Below are positions 31,110-41,745 of a DNA stretch of 64,000 bases, piece by piece. The notes under the pieces are model-generated. The model saw only the letters and a program-made list of their open reading frames with translations, searched no databases and was not told the origin of the DNA. The position numbers were made by a program, and so were the translations under genes. The stretch comes from Isochrysis galbana (lineage: Eukaryota > Haptophyta > Isochrysidales > Isochrysidaceae), in the NCBI GenBank assembly GCA_018136815.1, contig CM030935.1:3484299-3548298 (forward strand), in the 5' to 3' direction. How positions within the stretch are numbered: the first letter of the stretch is position 1; each line of letters starts with the position of its first letter.

Positions 31110-33275
31110 TTATGTGGCCGGGGATAGGCAGACCTCGTTCCCACCCATTGGCTCTGGCACCATGGTGCATTCCACAGGCGCAGCTGCCTCTGCTGCCTCC
31201 GCCGTGCCGGAAGGGGGCTTCGCGGCGAGCGGTCCCACCTTGAGGAAGTGGTAGAGCACCCCTGAAAGCTGCACGACGTGGAAAGCGAGCAAGGAGCCCC
31301 ATACCGCAACTAGCCCCAAGTTGAGCTTTGCGGACAGGGCGAGACATCCCACCATAGTGGCCACACCGGCGCATGTGATGCCGGCAAGGAAGCCGAAACC
31401 ACCCACCCCCATGAGAATACCCTCGCACGCGAAAAGCGGCCCGTTCGACATCTGGACCACTGCCGCCATCATGGCAGGCGCCCGCACAGCTCGGCGCACC
31501 TCAGGCAGCGTGGAGAAGAGGGGCGTCACCCAAGGGAGTGTCATGATCTGCAGAGCCGCCATTGTAAGTGCGATCACAGTCGACCACCCGATGAGGCGGT
31601 CGGCGACCTGGCGTGCGCGCTTTACTCCTGCAGGGGCAAAGTCTTCATCGCCGTTGGCAGCCTCCATGTTGGTTCGGTTAGCATCGGCACCATTTGGCGT
31701 TGTGGTGCCTGAGGCACTAGCGGCCGCAAGGGCTGCCGGTATGAGCGTTGCGCCCGTCGCTTGAATCGCTAGCATAACGACCAGACCTAGAGAATAGAGC
31801 TGATTGCTGATGGAGTAGGCAGCAGCAGCAACACCCGTGGGATCCATTGCCTGCAACATGAGGAAAAGCACAGAATCAGGCTGCTCATCCCCAGTACAAA
31901 GGCGAGATCTGCATCTGAGAAGCAGCGCATTGAGCATAGCAGCATCGCAAGCGGCTCGTCCACGACATCTTGCACGCGGCGTCACTCGCCTGCGTGCGCC
32001 GCGTCGCGGAGACGAAGGCAACGTTGAGCGCCGCCTGTCTCAACAGCATCGCGGCTCCTCCACGAATGAGCGGGATGAGGTCGGCCAGTGCGGGCGGGGT
32101 GATGAGCCGGCGCCATTCGACCATTTTCTTCTTGAGGAGAAGGACCAGGTACAGCACCCCAGAGCCGACTTCGGCCGCAGCAGTGGCCAAAGCAGCACCA
32201 GCAACGCCCATTCTGGGGATCATCCCAGCACCAAAGATAAGGACGGGATCTAGCACAAGGTTGAGTAAATTGGATGCGAGCGAAACCTTCAGAGGCGTGA
32301 CGTTGTCCAAGAGACCGCGATAGGCGCTAAAGCCGACAGAGGCAACGAGAGCCTGCAGGGAATAGGAAGAGCACGGGGATATCTAGAGGCGAGTCAGCAG
32401 CCGGCACCTCAGCAGCTGATGCACTTGAGCAAGCACGGGCGGCGCTAGCCTTGGCACTAGGGCGGCAGAAATTCTGACCGCTTGTGGAGGTGGATGGGCA
32501 TGTGTGGCACAAGCCATCCATGGTGAAGGTGGGAAAGTGAAGGCCCGTTGCATCGACGCACCGGAATTAACGAGAGAGAGCGCAGGCGCAGGTATCTGAT
32601 GGCATAGGCAGTCGCAGGCGCGCCAGCAGGCAAGACGAGCCCAAGGACAGATTGGGGCGATGCCACGAGGAAGATGGTGCCTATGAATCCCAGTACGTTC
32701 GCAAGGAAGAGCGCTTCGCACACGCGCTCCGCCGCCGCCTTTGTGTTTCCTGAGCCGGCGGCCTTGGCGACGAGCGGTGCGGTGATGGTGGGGATGAAGG
32801 CGATGAGAAAGTAGACGGAGAAGAAGCACTGGTTGGCTGCGCCCTGGCCAGCAAGAGCGAGCGCGTCACCCATCCGGCCCACCCAGAACGTGTCGACGGC
32901 GCCAACGAGTGGGATAACGGCCAGGTTGACCATCGAGGGTAGCGCGACGCCGAGCACGTGGCGATCAAGCGCGTCACCGCCGTTGGGCAGCGCTTCGCGC
33001 CAGCGTGGCCGGCCTGCTGGCTCTCCCCGCGCCTCTGCCTGCTCGGATCTGTGCGCAAGCGGCTTTGGCGGCCAGCGACCAGCCATACGGTGCGCGCCGC
33101 TCCCGCCGCCGAGCGCAGGCCAGATCACAGGCTTAGGTGGCTTAGGCGGCCAGCGGCCGGCCATGCGGTGTGCCCCAGCGCCCCCGCCTACGCGAGGCCA
33201 CACTCCGCCTGCGCTTGCGTCAGAAGAGAGCAGGAGCAAGCATAGGGCAGTCGCCGGGTATGTGATCCGATCCAT
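31110..33275 (-). CDS. MATE-family multidrug/metabolite exporter, three exons
   Basis: Exons 33275-32562, 32352-31990 and 31850-31110 give 605 residues, in phase 0 throughout. The start at 33275 opens a signal-like hydrophobic segment (ATALCLLLLSSDASA), then a repeated linker (GAHRMAGRWPPKP twice), suggesting targeting to a plastid or endomembrane. The MATE core follows: RHVLGVALPSMVNLAVIPLVG, GAVDTFWVGRMG (first helix pair), LVAKAAGSGNTKAA, and, in exon 2, SVGFSAYRGLLDNVTPLKV with NLLNLVLDPVLIFG. Exon 3 continues AMDPTGVAAAAYSISNQLY. This is the DinF/DETOXIFICATION branch of proton- or sodium-coupled antiporters, similar to the plastid EDS5-like members. The second intron has a GC donor. It is transcribed divergently from the dioxygenase at 33831, with a G-rich region at 33431-33465 between them. 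Confidence 0.92.
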
Positions 33276-33830
33276 GGGCGGAAGGGGTCGAGGGGGGAAG
33301 GGTGTGAGGAGGAGGAGGCAGGGAGGGGCGCTTCGGTGTGGACGAGGGAGAAGGTAAACGTGTGAGAAGATGTCGTGAGAGGTTGGTTTGTCCGCGGGAA
33401 GCAGCCGGCGCGAGGCGAGACGAGCTCGCACGCGGGGGGGGGAGAGAGGGGGGGGCGGGGAGCTAGTAAGCGGCAGGAATTAGCGTTCATGTGAATGGAT
33501 TCATCGGTCCTCTCTTCATGGGTGCGCTGTTCTCTTCTCAAGAAGCATAGAAGAGGGGGAGCAGGAAGGCCCTCCCATGTTGTAAGAGTAGTACACCTCC
33601 TACGTGGAGAAGTGAGAGAAGGAGACCAAAGGATCGGGGGATCTATGGGTCGTCGTTCATTCGCTTGGTCTCTCTCCTATCTCTGGGTCGGGACAAAAGA
33701 GGAGATGATCCCGAGAGGAGAGTGACCAGCGAGAATGGGCGACTACATGATACGTACTTCTAATACACATATTTGCCATAGCATTTCCTTATCTCTGTGC
33801 CCGTATCGCGAGAGCGGTACTGCTTCATAT
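33276..33830. promoter_or_regulatory. Bidirectional intergenic region, MATE and dioxygenase
   Basis: The half nearest the MATE start is purine-rich on the plus strand, with G runs at 33435-33460. The half nearest the dioxygenase is AT-richer. No specific element is recognised. An upstream in-frame ATG at 33735 could extend the dioxygenase. Confidence 0.35.
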
Positions 33831-34586
33831 ATGAATCTTACAATATTGGAAGGGCTACCACTCGACGGGAGAGACATGGATACGAACGGGGAGGTCGATG
33901 AGGTGGTGCTACCGAACGAGGTGCTGCCGCAGGTGCACTACCTGCACGACTGCTTTCCCCCACAGCTACTCGATCGGCTAGAGCGATTGCGGGAGCAGAC
34001 GATGGGCGACCGGTGTAGCGTGAACATGGTGGCGCTCCGCCGGCGCTTCGTCTCTGCTGAGCTTGCCGAGCAGATCACAACCTCGCTTCCACGACAACTG
34101 GCAGGGCTGCGTGTGTGCGCAGAAATGAGATTCATCGAGTATTCTCTTGGTGGGTACATTGCACCCCACACCGATGGCCCTACCTTTGATCAGACTGCGC
34201 ATGCGTCCAGCACACACACAATGCTCCTCTACCTTCGCGACGTGGATGATGGGGGCGCTACGTGCTTCTTGCGCTCTCTTGACGAGACGACACGACCCCT
34301 CGCCGCCGTGCAGCCGCGAGCTGGCTCCATTCTCATTTTTCCGCATGGTACACCGCACATGGGCGAGGCATGCGGGACACAGCCCAAGATGCTTCTCCGA
34401 GGTGACCTAGTCTTGTCGCCTCCGGTTGCTGATGATGAGGCAGCTGCACAGCCGCCTTTGCGACTGAGCGACTCGACAAGACTCGGGGAAGGCGTGACGA
34501 AGGAAACGGAGACAATATTGCGCAATGAGCATGTCCCCAGTGGGGGCTGTGAGCGCGTCGGCATTTTATCCAGGTCTGAGGTCTAG
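33831..34586 (+). CDS. 2-oxoglutarate/Fe(II)-dependent dioxygenase (prolyl-4-hydroxylase-like fold)
   Basis: About 251 residues from the ATG at 33831; the frame has another ATG at 33735, and one at 33876 that is nearest to conserved-looking sequence. The double-stranded beta-helix motifs are complete: FIEYSLGGYIAPHTDGP supplies the HxD iron ligands, STHTMLLYLRDVDDGGAT is the following strand pair, AGSILIFPHGTPHMGEA has the distal His, and KMLLRGDLVLS holds the Arg that binds 2-oxoglutarate. No signal peptide is obvious. Related small eukaryotic enzymes hydroxylate proteins or small molecules; the substrate is unknown. After about residue 185 the tail is variable and not needed for the fold. 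Confidence 0.88.
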   Translation: MNLTILEGLPLDGRDMDTNGEVDEVVLPNEVLPQVHYLHDCFPPQLLDRLERLREQTMGDRCSVNMVALRRRFVSAELAEQITTSLPRQLAGLRVCAEMRFIEYSLGGYIAPHTDGPTFDQTAHASSTHTMLLYLRDVDDGGATCFLRSLDETTRPLAAVQPRAGSILIFPHGTPHMGEACGTQPKMLLRGDLVLSPPVADDEAAAQPPLRLSDSTRLGEGVTKETETILRNEHVPSGGCERVGILSRSEV

Positions 34587-35165
34587 ATGTAATGAAATTC
34601 GCACTTAGGCAGAACGCCATGTGCCAACAACCCCCAAAACCGCCAAGCAGTGTTGGTTTGGCGGTACGCGTGATGCCAACCTGTCATTGTGCTATGGTCC
34701 TTGCGACGTGTACAGCCTTGGGATGCTTATCATCAGAATCAGAAGCGTGCACTGCGCATTCTCACACGACGCGCAGCTCCTCTGAGAACATGTGCATACG
34801 TTCACTCAGCCTATCCTCCACCGACACCGCACAACCGCAGCCACAGCCCTACCCACTCCATTCCGCCTACAACACGTCAGAAGTAGCAGCAGATTGAACA
34901 AACACACGATATGAAGCAGGATGTATGCTTGCACAAAGGCAATAGGCGCCGACTTGCGATGGCAGTCGAGCACACGCTCATGCTCCAGTTCCAATTCTTC
35001 CTTCCGCTTCGGCTGTTCCGAACCCGAGCGCCAAGCGATTTAGTCTTAGTACATTTCTCCTCTTCTATTGCGCTAGAATCAGCACTCAAACCATGTCAAG
35101 TGAGGAGTCTGCCTGCGCATGCTCACGCAGCACAAGCTTCCTTGTACGCGTATTATTCTCTCCTC
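34587..35165. other. No gene seen
   Basis: 3' flank of the dioxygenase. Sequence becomes AT-richer towards 35160. Open frames are short and unrecognised. Confidence 0.35.
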
Positions 35166-35423
35166 GAAGGCTGATTCGCTTGACGTCATAAAACAGAAGA
35201 TCGAGTCATTTATTAATATCACTAGGGATTTCGTTGCACGTTGTGAACGTGTCGGTAAATATGTTACAGACTTGAAAAATTACGAAATGAATACCAGCGA
35301 TACCATTCTATACTCAACCAAGCACAAGAACAGATGGAACTTGATCCGGGGGCTCAACAACAGCTTTGGGACCAGGTGCAGCAACCGCAGCAACAGCAAC
35401 CGCAGCATAAGCAGCAACCGTAG
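35166..35423 (+). pseudogene. Orphan AT-rich helical ORF, family member 2 (frameshifted)
   Basis: The first frame gives IKQKIESFINITRDFVARC and RVGKYVTDLKN. It aligns with LQRKLELFIEITSEYS and YAGKFIRDIHN of the ORF at 20271-20723 (pattern K-x-E-x-F-I-x-I-T, then G-K-(F/Y)-(I/V)-x-D). The similarity then continues in another frame from about 35286 (NEYQRYHSILNQAQEQ against KEYHDVVEEAYDVIRSKQ) and ends in a Gln/Pro-rich tail with a stop at 35421. A one-base shift near 35281-35290 therefore breaks the copy. It is AT-rich and lies just before the composite repeat at 35860. Confidence 0.5.
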
Positions 35424-35859
35424 CAGGAGCAGCAACAGCAACCGCAGCAGTAACAACGGGGAGTGGTGCAACCCCCGATGTACTTGGGTGATGGTGATTG
35501 AAAAAAAAACCTTTTAATATTCTTACCGCACTCGCGGCGAATGGAACCACTACCCACTACAAGTAGCACGTAGCATACTCTCTACACCCCCATTCCCCGG
35601 CCCTTCTCCCCCCGCCATCAGGCGGCTCCCCCCGTACACTACTAGGGGGATTGGGGTGGAGGGCTTAGATATGGTCCGGTGGCCCGCGCCACCCCCCGGT
35701 GATCTTTCCCCCCCTTCCTCCTGTGTCTCCGAGTGGGCGGCCCACTCTGTCTCGTCTTATCCTGTAAACAGGCGCGAGACTTACCGATTTTCCGGTGGGC
35801 GGAGCTCTCGCTCGCGCCCACCCCCTTTTCCGCGCTCTCTCTTCCCTCTCCTGCGGCAC

Positions 35860-36262
35860 GCGCGATGGCGCGCCTGCGGCAGGCCTGCAGCTGCCCTCTG
35901 GCGGCCCCTGGAGGCTCATGGAGGCCAGCTCTGGGGGCAGAGGAGGCTGGGGCTGGGCCCTGGCCTCCCCTGCCTCTCCCTCGCTGGCGCTCCCGAGCCT
36001 CTGGGGCCCCCAGTCTGCACCTGTCTGCCTGTCGACCAGGGGGGGAGGGGGGGTTGGAGCAATGGGCTGGTCACGAGGGGCCAGGATGGGCGAATGGGGC
36101 GAGTCTGTGGGGAAGGGAGTGGGTCAGTAGGGCAGTGGCCTCCTGGCAAGCCATCAGGCATGCCAGGAGGATGGGTGGTTCCTCCCCCATGGCAGGGGAG
36201 GAGTGGAGAGAGGGGGGGGCTCGTGCCCCCCCATGGGTCAACCAAGTATAAACTTAGTTGTG
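35860..36262 (+). repeat. GC-rich composite repeat block (copy 2)
   Basis: Corresponds to 21180-21612 from gatggcgcgcctgcggc to the terminal hairpin aaccaagtataaacttagtt at 36240-36259. It runs straight into the minisatellite that follows. Confidence 0.8.
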
Positions 36263-36580
36263 GGTGATGGTGATTGAACGCTTCTCGCCTTGAGCAAGGA
36301 GAAGGAGCAATTGCGCCAGTTCGTCGCGGTCCGTCTCAAGATAAGTGATGCTGATTGAACGCATTTACATATCTTGGGAGGTGGTGATTGAATGCTTTTC
36401 CATATGTTGGAGTGCGATGGTGATTGACGTTTTCCCATATGTAGGGTGATGGTGATTGAACGCTGTTCCATATGCTGGAGTGATGGTGATTGAATGCTTT
36501 TCCATATGTGGGGTGATGGTGTTTGAACGCTTTTCCATATGTTGGGTAATGCGTAATGCGGTGTGATTGAACGCTTTTCT
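36254..36580 (+). repeat. 33-35-bp minisatellite, about 8 degenerate units
   Basis: The unit is close to ggtgatggtgattgaacgc followed by ttttccatatgttgg. Units vary by a few bases. The first two are separated by about 50 unrelated bases. A shorter array of the same family is at 42557-42672, and one isolated half unit is at 35486-35499. Confidence 0.85.
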
Positions 36581-37367
36581 CCTGTCAGCGTCTTCCGCTT
36601 CTTAGTCTTAGGGTAGAGCAGTATAGCGCAATAGTAGCAGGCTTTTTCGAGAGCTTTTCAAGAATTTTTATTCGGATGGTATCAACATTCTTGTTCACCC
36701 TCCTCCATCCATACAGCCACACTCACTCCGCCAAATATTCCTCGTACATATCGCATATCGCTTATATTGCATAATGCGGCACAAACATTGCAATGATGAC
36801 CCATCTCATTCGCACATTAACACCCAACTGGAGCGACGCGCAATGCCAGCGTAGGAGCAAAGACTTTGGAACAGGGCAGCACAGAACGCGACGTCACAAC
36901 ACGCAGAGCGCCTCAACGAGTGGGAGCTTTGACGTTCACGGCGTCTGCCCCGTACGGTACAATTTGCTTCCTCCAATAGAACAGCCACACAATGGTTTCA
37001 CGACATTCTTCTCTACCGTCATCTCAGTGAAGACGCTCGGACATCGGCATTTCGATAACACGATCAGACAGCCCCCATCCCACGCTTGCTCACCTGCTGT
37101 GCTCCGACTCCCACCTCTGTCGGCCAGGAGATGGTGAGGGGGAGAGGGAGCACGGTGGCGCGAGGGGCTCCATACCTTGGAGTCATTTCGACGCTTGGGC
37201 TTCTTGGCAGGATAGGAGGCTGACCTGGAACCAACTGGGATTTCAGCCGAACGCAAAATGCAAGCATGTTAGTGCTCTTGCGCAGCATCACTACACTTGG
37301 CCATATCGATTGCTGTCGGCCTGCTTTGGCACAGGGTGGTCATTTTACATGTTGTGCTCACGCAGCG
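36581..37367. other. No gene seen
   Basis: 3' flank of the secreted-protein gene on the minus strand. No recognisable frame or repeat. Confidence 0.35.
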
Positions 37368-38267
37368 TCACACGTCATCACTAACAGCCTCAGCGGCCTT
37401 GTCGTGGCCTCCTTTGACTGCCGTCTCAAAGACACCAAGGCCGGGCTCTGCTGCAGCCTTGAGAGTCCCGGAGTCATCCAGATTAATGTACCCATGTGCT
37501 TCCTTGAAATACTGGTCTGAGTAATCCTTTCCAGTCTCTTGCCCTAGCTTCTTGTAGTTGGTCTCGAAAGGGTTGGCCGAGGCGAACGTCCATGCTGTGT
37601 TGCCGCCCTTCTTGGCGAATGTTAGACCCGTATTTAAACCAGCATTTGCCCACCTGATATGCAGAACAGGAGGGTAGCACGAGTCATTTCACTGCTACGA
37701 TTTGTCCGATCGTTCCGTCGAGTGGGGGGGGGAGCACCGCGTTCTAGTGTCCAAAGTTGCACCGAGTATGACTGCGCTGAAGGTTGGCTCAGACTGCGCC
37801 CCGGGTGATGCAGGGGGTGTGAATGGTAGCTGCATCAATGTGGAAGCTGTCCGATGTGGCGATGAGGATGGCGCGCTGCCAGAATACCGCGCAGTGGGCG
37901 CGATGCAACTGGTAGCTCACTTGTTAGAGAGGAGCGGCGGCGAGGGTGGCGGCGGTGAGGGCGGGTAGGGCGCGGGGATCCCGCAACACTGGAAGCAAGG
38001 CTTGCGCCAGAAGAGGTCGCAGCCCGAGTCGGACATCTGATCGACGTAGATACCTTCGGCCTTTGTGCACTCGATCCTCTCCTGCTTTAGCTTCTGGCCA
38101 TCACACATGAAGTAGGGAGGCCCGCTGCTCTGGGCAGGTTCTGCAGCGAGGTGGGGAGCACCGGGGGAGGAGTAGGCGAGGAGCAGGAGAAGACAGACGC
38201 CGGCTGTCGCCGCTGCCGCCGGCTTCCATCGAAGGGGAGGCCTCTGCTCGAGGGGAGTGGAGATCAT
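37368..38267 (-). CDS. Secreted or membrane-anchored protein of unknown family, two exons
   Basis: Exon 1 is 38267-37921 and exon 2 is 37653-37368; the intron is GT-AG and the phases match (AA|G), giving 210 residues. Exon 2 has no ATG of its own, yet reads as clear coding sequence (AWTFASANPFETNYKKLGQ, YSDQYFKEAHGYINLDDSG) up to tga. The N-terminus has a basic start and a hydrophobic segment AAAATAGVCLLLLLAYSS, a signal peptide or anchor. Next is a segment with six Cys (FMCDGQKLKQERIEC ... CDLFWRKPCFQCCG), then a proline hinge (PAPYPPSPPPPSPP), then the C-terminal domain. I do not recognise either domain. A polypurine/polypyrimidine block lies upstream of the start at 38330-38440, as for other genes here. 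Confidence 0.65.
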
Positions 38268-38329
38268 GGCTGGGAGGGGTCGAGGAGAGAGCGGGATCCA
38301 CCCCCAGAGGAGTATAAGTGTTGCACGCC

Positions 38330-38685
38330 TTGCCTTGATGAAGCGGGGAGCGGAGAGAGAGAGAGAGGGAAGGAATTGGGAGAGCCGAGGAGAGAGAGAG
38401 AAGAGAGGCGGGGGGAGGGGGGGGGGGGGGGGACGAATTGGCGCGGTCCGTCCCGGGAAGAGAAATAGGCCTTTCCTAGAGAGGGGAGTGGGGAAACACT
38501 CTCTCTTCCTTTCTCTTTTCTAGGGATACTTTTCTCTCTGTTCGACGATGATGAGCCGCGTCGCGCGCGCGGGCTCGTGGATGACGGAACGGTGATTACA
38601 TACACTATGCCGAGTTGTTCACAGGAAAAAGGGGGGGGGGGGGGGAGGGTTGGGTTGGAGGTTGGGGGGGGGGGGGACACAGCAT
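38330..38685. repeat. GA- and G-rich tracts upstream of the secreted-protein gene
   Basis: gagagagag and G runs of up to 15 (38420-38434, 38628-38645, 38664-38676 on the plus strand). On the gene's coding strand this is a polypyrimidine leader. Confidence 0.7.
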
Positions 38686-38799
38686 GGAAAGATCCTGACT
38701 AAAGTATGCCGACCCTTCCCACACGACCACGCCCTTGCCCCTCGCTCCCTCCCCTCCCCGCTCCCCCCCTCCCCCCCTCCTCGTGCCTGTGTGTCTTCG

Positions 38800-38990
38800 C
38801 CTTCGGGGGGTCGGCCCATGTGCACCGCTTAGGGCCTAGCGTGAGGCAGGCAAGAGGCAAGAGGCGAGGCCAGCCCTAGCATCACCTGCCCACCTGCCCC
38901 CGGAGCAGGTCTCCCTGCGCCCCTGGAGCCCCCCTAGCCCCAGTGCCTAGTGACCCCTGGGAGCGGGCCGCAAGCGCGCGCCATGGCGTG
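38800..38990. repeat. ggggggtcggcccatgtgca repeat (copy 2) and part of the composite family
   Basis: 38805-38845 matches 29040-29095. From 38860 to 38990 the reverse strand resembles the composite GC-rich repeat (cacctgcccacctgccccc, gcgcgcgccatggcg). Confidence 0.55.
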
Positions 38991-39150
38991 CGTCGCTGGA
39001 GAGGGGGGAGAGAGCGGAGTGGGAGTGGGAGTGGGGAGCGTTGCATTCAAATTCAAGCCTTTTTGTGGCATGAATCAGGAATATTCAGTTGCGAACTTAC
39101 GAGAACACGAGTCTTTTCATCGTTGCAGAGGGTCTTCTCTGTTTAGGGCT

Positions 39151-39234
39151 AGGGCGGTCAAATCGTGATTTATGATTTATAAGCACTAACAACCAACAAG
39201 TAACAAGTGGGGGAGCCGCATTCATTTTGACCGT
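39151..39234 (+). repeat. MITE-like repeat, GGTCAAA...TTTGACC termini (copy 4)
   Basis: Starts agggcggtcaaat and ends cattttgaccgt; cctgccgccacgaaac follows at about 39286, as after copy 1. Confidence 0.6.
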
Positions 39235-39789
39235 TCTCCACCACACAGCCCAAGAAAAAACTCCTGTGGGGCTCACCTGCACCTGCCGCCTGCCGCCACG
39301 AAACATTGCCGAGGAAAGTATAGTGGGTCCACACACACCACACACCCCTCGCCGCGAGCCTCGCCCCAAATAACAAATAACGATACTGACCCCGACTCTA
39401 GGCCTAGGTCGGCATTTCCTTTGAACCCCCCCCAACCCTCCCCAATTTCGTTCGATATTTCGCATAGACTATGCACTATCTATGCACTATGCATAGTTAT
39501 TCGCGTTCCTATCCCAGATTTTGCAGTATATTTTGGAGACGCTAACGCCCCCGCGCTAGCCTCCGCCCTCCTAGCTCCTAGCCCTCCGTACCTCCGTACC
39601 TCCTACCTAGCCACCTAGCCCCATGATCGCGATCCATCATCCCTACCCCAACCCCTACCCCTACGGCGCTATCTATCATCTTCTAGCTAGCCCATCTTGC
39701 ATCTTGCTCCTCCCTATACCTAAAACCGCCCGTGGCTCGTGGCGCGGCTAGGCGCCAGGCGCCAGCACGCCCCAAGAAAACAAGGCGAA

Positions 39790-40020
39790 TCGCGTGCTTT
39801 TAGGCGGCTTGCCTTCATTTGGTCTCCTTTCCCTCAGGGTTTCTTCCCCTCCCTGTGGGGACTCTCACCCTACCATGAGCCCCCCCCGCGAGCACCCCGA
39901 AGGAGAGGCCCAAGAGCACCCCGTACGCGACGAGAACGGCGTCGCCTTGGCTCGGCATGAGGGCGCGCCCCGAGAGGGCCTGGTAGACGCCCACGCCGAG
40001 CACGGCGTAGCCCGTCCCCT
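39790..40020 (-). repeat. Composite repeat module with the in-frame hydrophobic peptide (copy 2)
   Basis: On the minus strand an ATG at 39958 opens MPSQGDAVLVAY, then LLGLSFGVLAGG. The frame is also open upstream (YAVLGVGVYQALSGRAL). Matching modules are at 20880-21060 (+) and 61985-62125 (-). Confidence 0.75.
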
Positions 40021-40244
40021 TGTGCGCGACCCGCCACACGGCACACGGCGCGGCGTGTGGTGCGGGCGGCAGGCGTGCCGCCCACAACCGCGCCGGAGGA
40101 GCTCCCCTTATCTCCGTTTCCTCGATCGACTTCCAGCCCACCACCTCTAACATCGAGGCGCGCTTGCTTGCCTCCACAAGCACTTCGCCCTCGCCGGTCG
40201 GCCTGCTCGACGTCGCTGGGCTCGTCCTGGACTGCGCATTCAGC

Positions 40245-40391
40245 CTGGATAATGTTCGAGATGTCATCCGGTAAAGTGTTCAAGAAATTGCTAGGATTGA
40301 TCAACTGTCTGGAAAATTCCGCATGGTCTCGGGCTTTAGTCAACGTTTGAATGGCGTGAGTTGAGTCCATTGTGGTTTTGATAATAGACAC
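40245..40391 (-). CDS. Short AT-rich orphan ORF fragment
   Basis: About 48 codons starting MSIIKTTMDSTHAIQTLTKA and continuing NPSNFLNTLPDDISNIIQAE. Composition differs from the GC-rich repeat into which the frame continues (40021-40244), so the ORF is truncated there. It does not resemble the ORFs at 20.3 and 35.2 kb. Unknown function; it may not be a gene. Confidence 0.25.
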
Positions 40392-40605
40392 TATATTTTT
40401 CGCAAATCGTTGTTATTTGATGTGATACAGTCGCGCGCGAGACTGGTGATGTTTTGTGCCTTTTGGGCGACTACAGGATCGCGGGTCCCATCAAGGCTAG
40501 ATTTGAGATTTGAGTCACACTAGGGAGTTCATCCATCCGGTCCCAGTTCATCACTATCAGTGTCCGTGTCAAGCTGCGAGTGGCTGGATGGAGGAAAGTG
40601 CGCTT

Positions 40606-41745
40606 TTAGAGTGGTTTTGTGTCCGCGTAGCGTTTTCGTACACAACGTTAACCTCCGACTCCCAAAAGCTCATCCGACCAACACCCAACCCCACCCAAGC
40701 TCCAACTCCACCAACCCCACTCAAGCTCCGACTCCCAAAAGCTCCAACTCATCGACCAACACCTTCGCCCCAGCTCCAACCCAAGCTTCTAACCCCACCC
40801 AAGCTCCGACTCCCAAAAGCTCCAACCCTCCGACCAACACCCCAGCCACCAGCCCAAACTCCACTCAAGCTCCAACCCCACTCAAGCTCCGACTTCTCCA
40901 ACCTCCGACCAACACCTTCGCCCCAGCCAACCACCCGAGCTCCGAGCTCCAACCCCACCCACCACCCGAGCTCCAACCCCACCCAAGCTCCGACTCCCAA
41001 AAGCTCCCTCCTCCGACCAACACCTTCGCCCCAGCCAAGCTCCAACCCCCACCCAATCTCCAACCCAGGCTCTAACCCAAGCTCCGACTCCCAAAAGCTC
41101 CAACCCTCCGACCAACACCTTCACCCCAGCCAAGCTTCCGAGCTTCAGCCCCACCCAAGCTCCAACCCAAGCTCGACCCAACCAAGCTCCGACTCCCAAA
41201 AGCTCCTCCGACCAACTCCACCCAACCCCACTCAAGGCCCAACCCCACCCAACCCCACCCAACTCCCAACCCCACCCCACCCAAGTTCCGACTCCCAAAA
41301 GCTCCAACGCTCCAACCCTCCGACCAACACCTTCGCCAGCCACCAAGGAGCTTGGGTGGGGTTGGAGCTTGGGTGGGGTTGGAGCTTGGGTTGGAGCTTG
41401 GGTGGGATGGGTGGGGTTGGAGCTTGGGTGGGGTTGGAGCTTGGGTGCGAGCTTGGGTGGAGCTTGGGTGGGGTTGGAGCTTGGGTGCGAGCTTGGGTGG
41501 GGTTGGAGCTTGGATGGGGTTGGAGCTTGGATGGGGTTGGAGCTTGAGTGGGGTTGGAGCTTGGGTGGGGTTGGAGCTTGGGTGGGTTGGGGTTGGTGGA
41601 GCTTGGGTGGGGTTGGAGCTTGGGTGGGAGCTTGGGTGGGGTTGGAGTTTGGGTGAGATTGGAGTTTGGGTGGGGTTGGAGTTTGAGTGGGGTCGAGCTT
41701 GGGTGGGGTTGGGGTTGGAGCTTGGGTGGGGTTGGAGCTTGGGTA
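40606..41745. repeat. Foldback satellite: one 17-bp family in both orientations
   Basis: From about 40650 to 41340 the plus strand is made of aagctccaaccccaccc and gactcccaaaagctcc units with ccgaccaacaccttcgcccc spacers. From 41345 to 41745 it is made of the reverse complement, ggagcttgggtggggtt. The switch is at about 41341-41348. The array begins next to gcgttttcgtacacaacgtt (40630-40649). Thr/Pro/Asn/Gln-rich and Gly/Trp/Leu-rich ORFs through the array are by-products. Confidence 0.92.

Noticed and set aside
36254-36580. Regularly spaced repeats that could suggest a CRISPR array
   Set aside because: The units abut and vary, there are no unique spacers of constant length, and the genome is eukaryotic.
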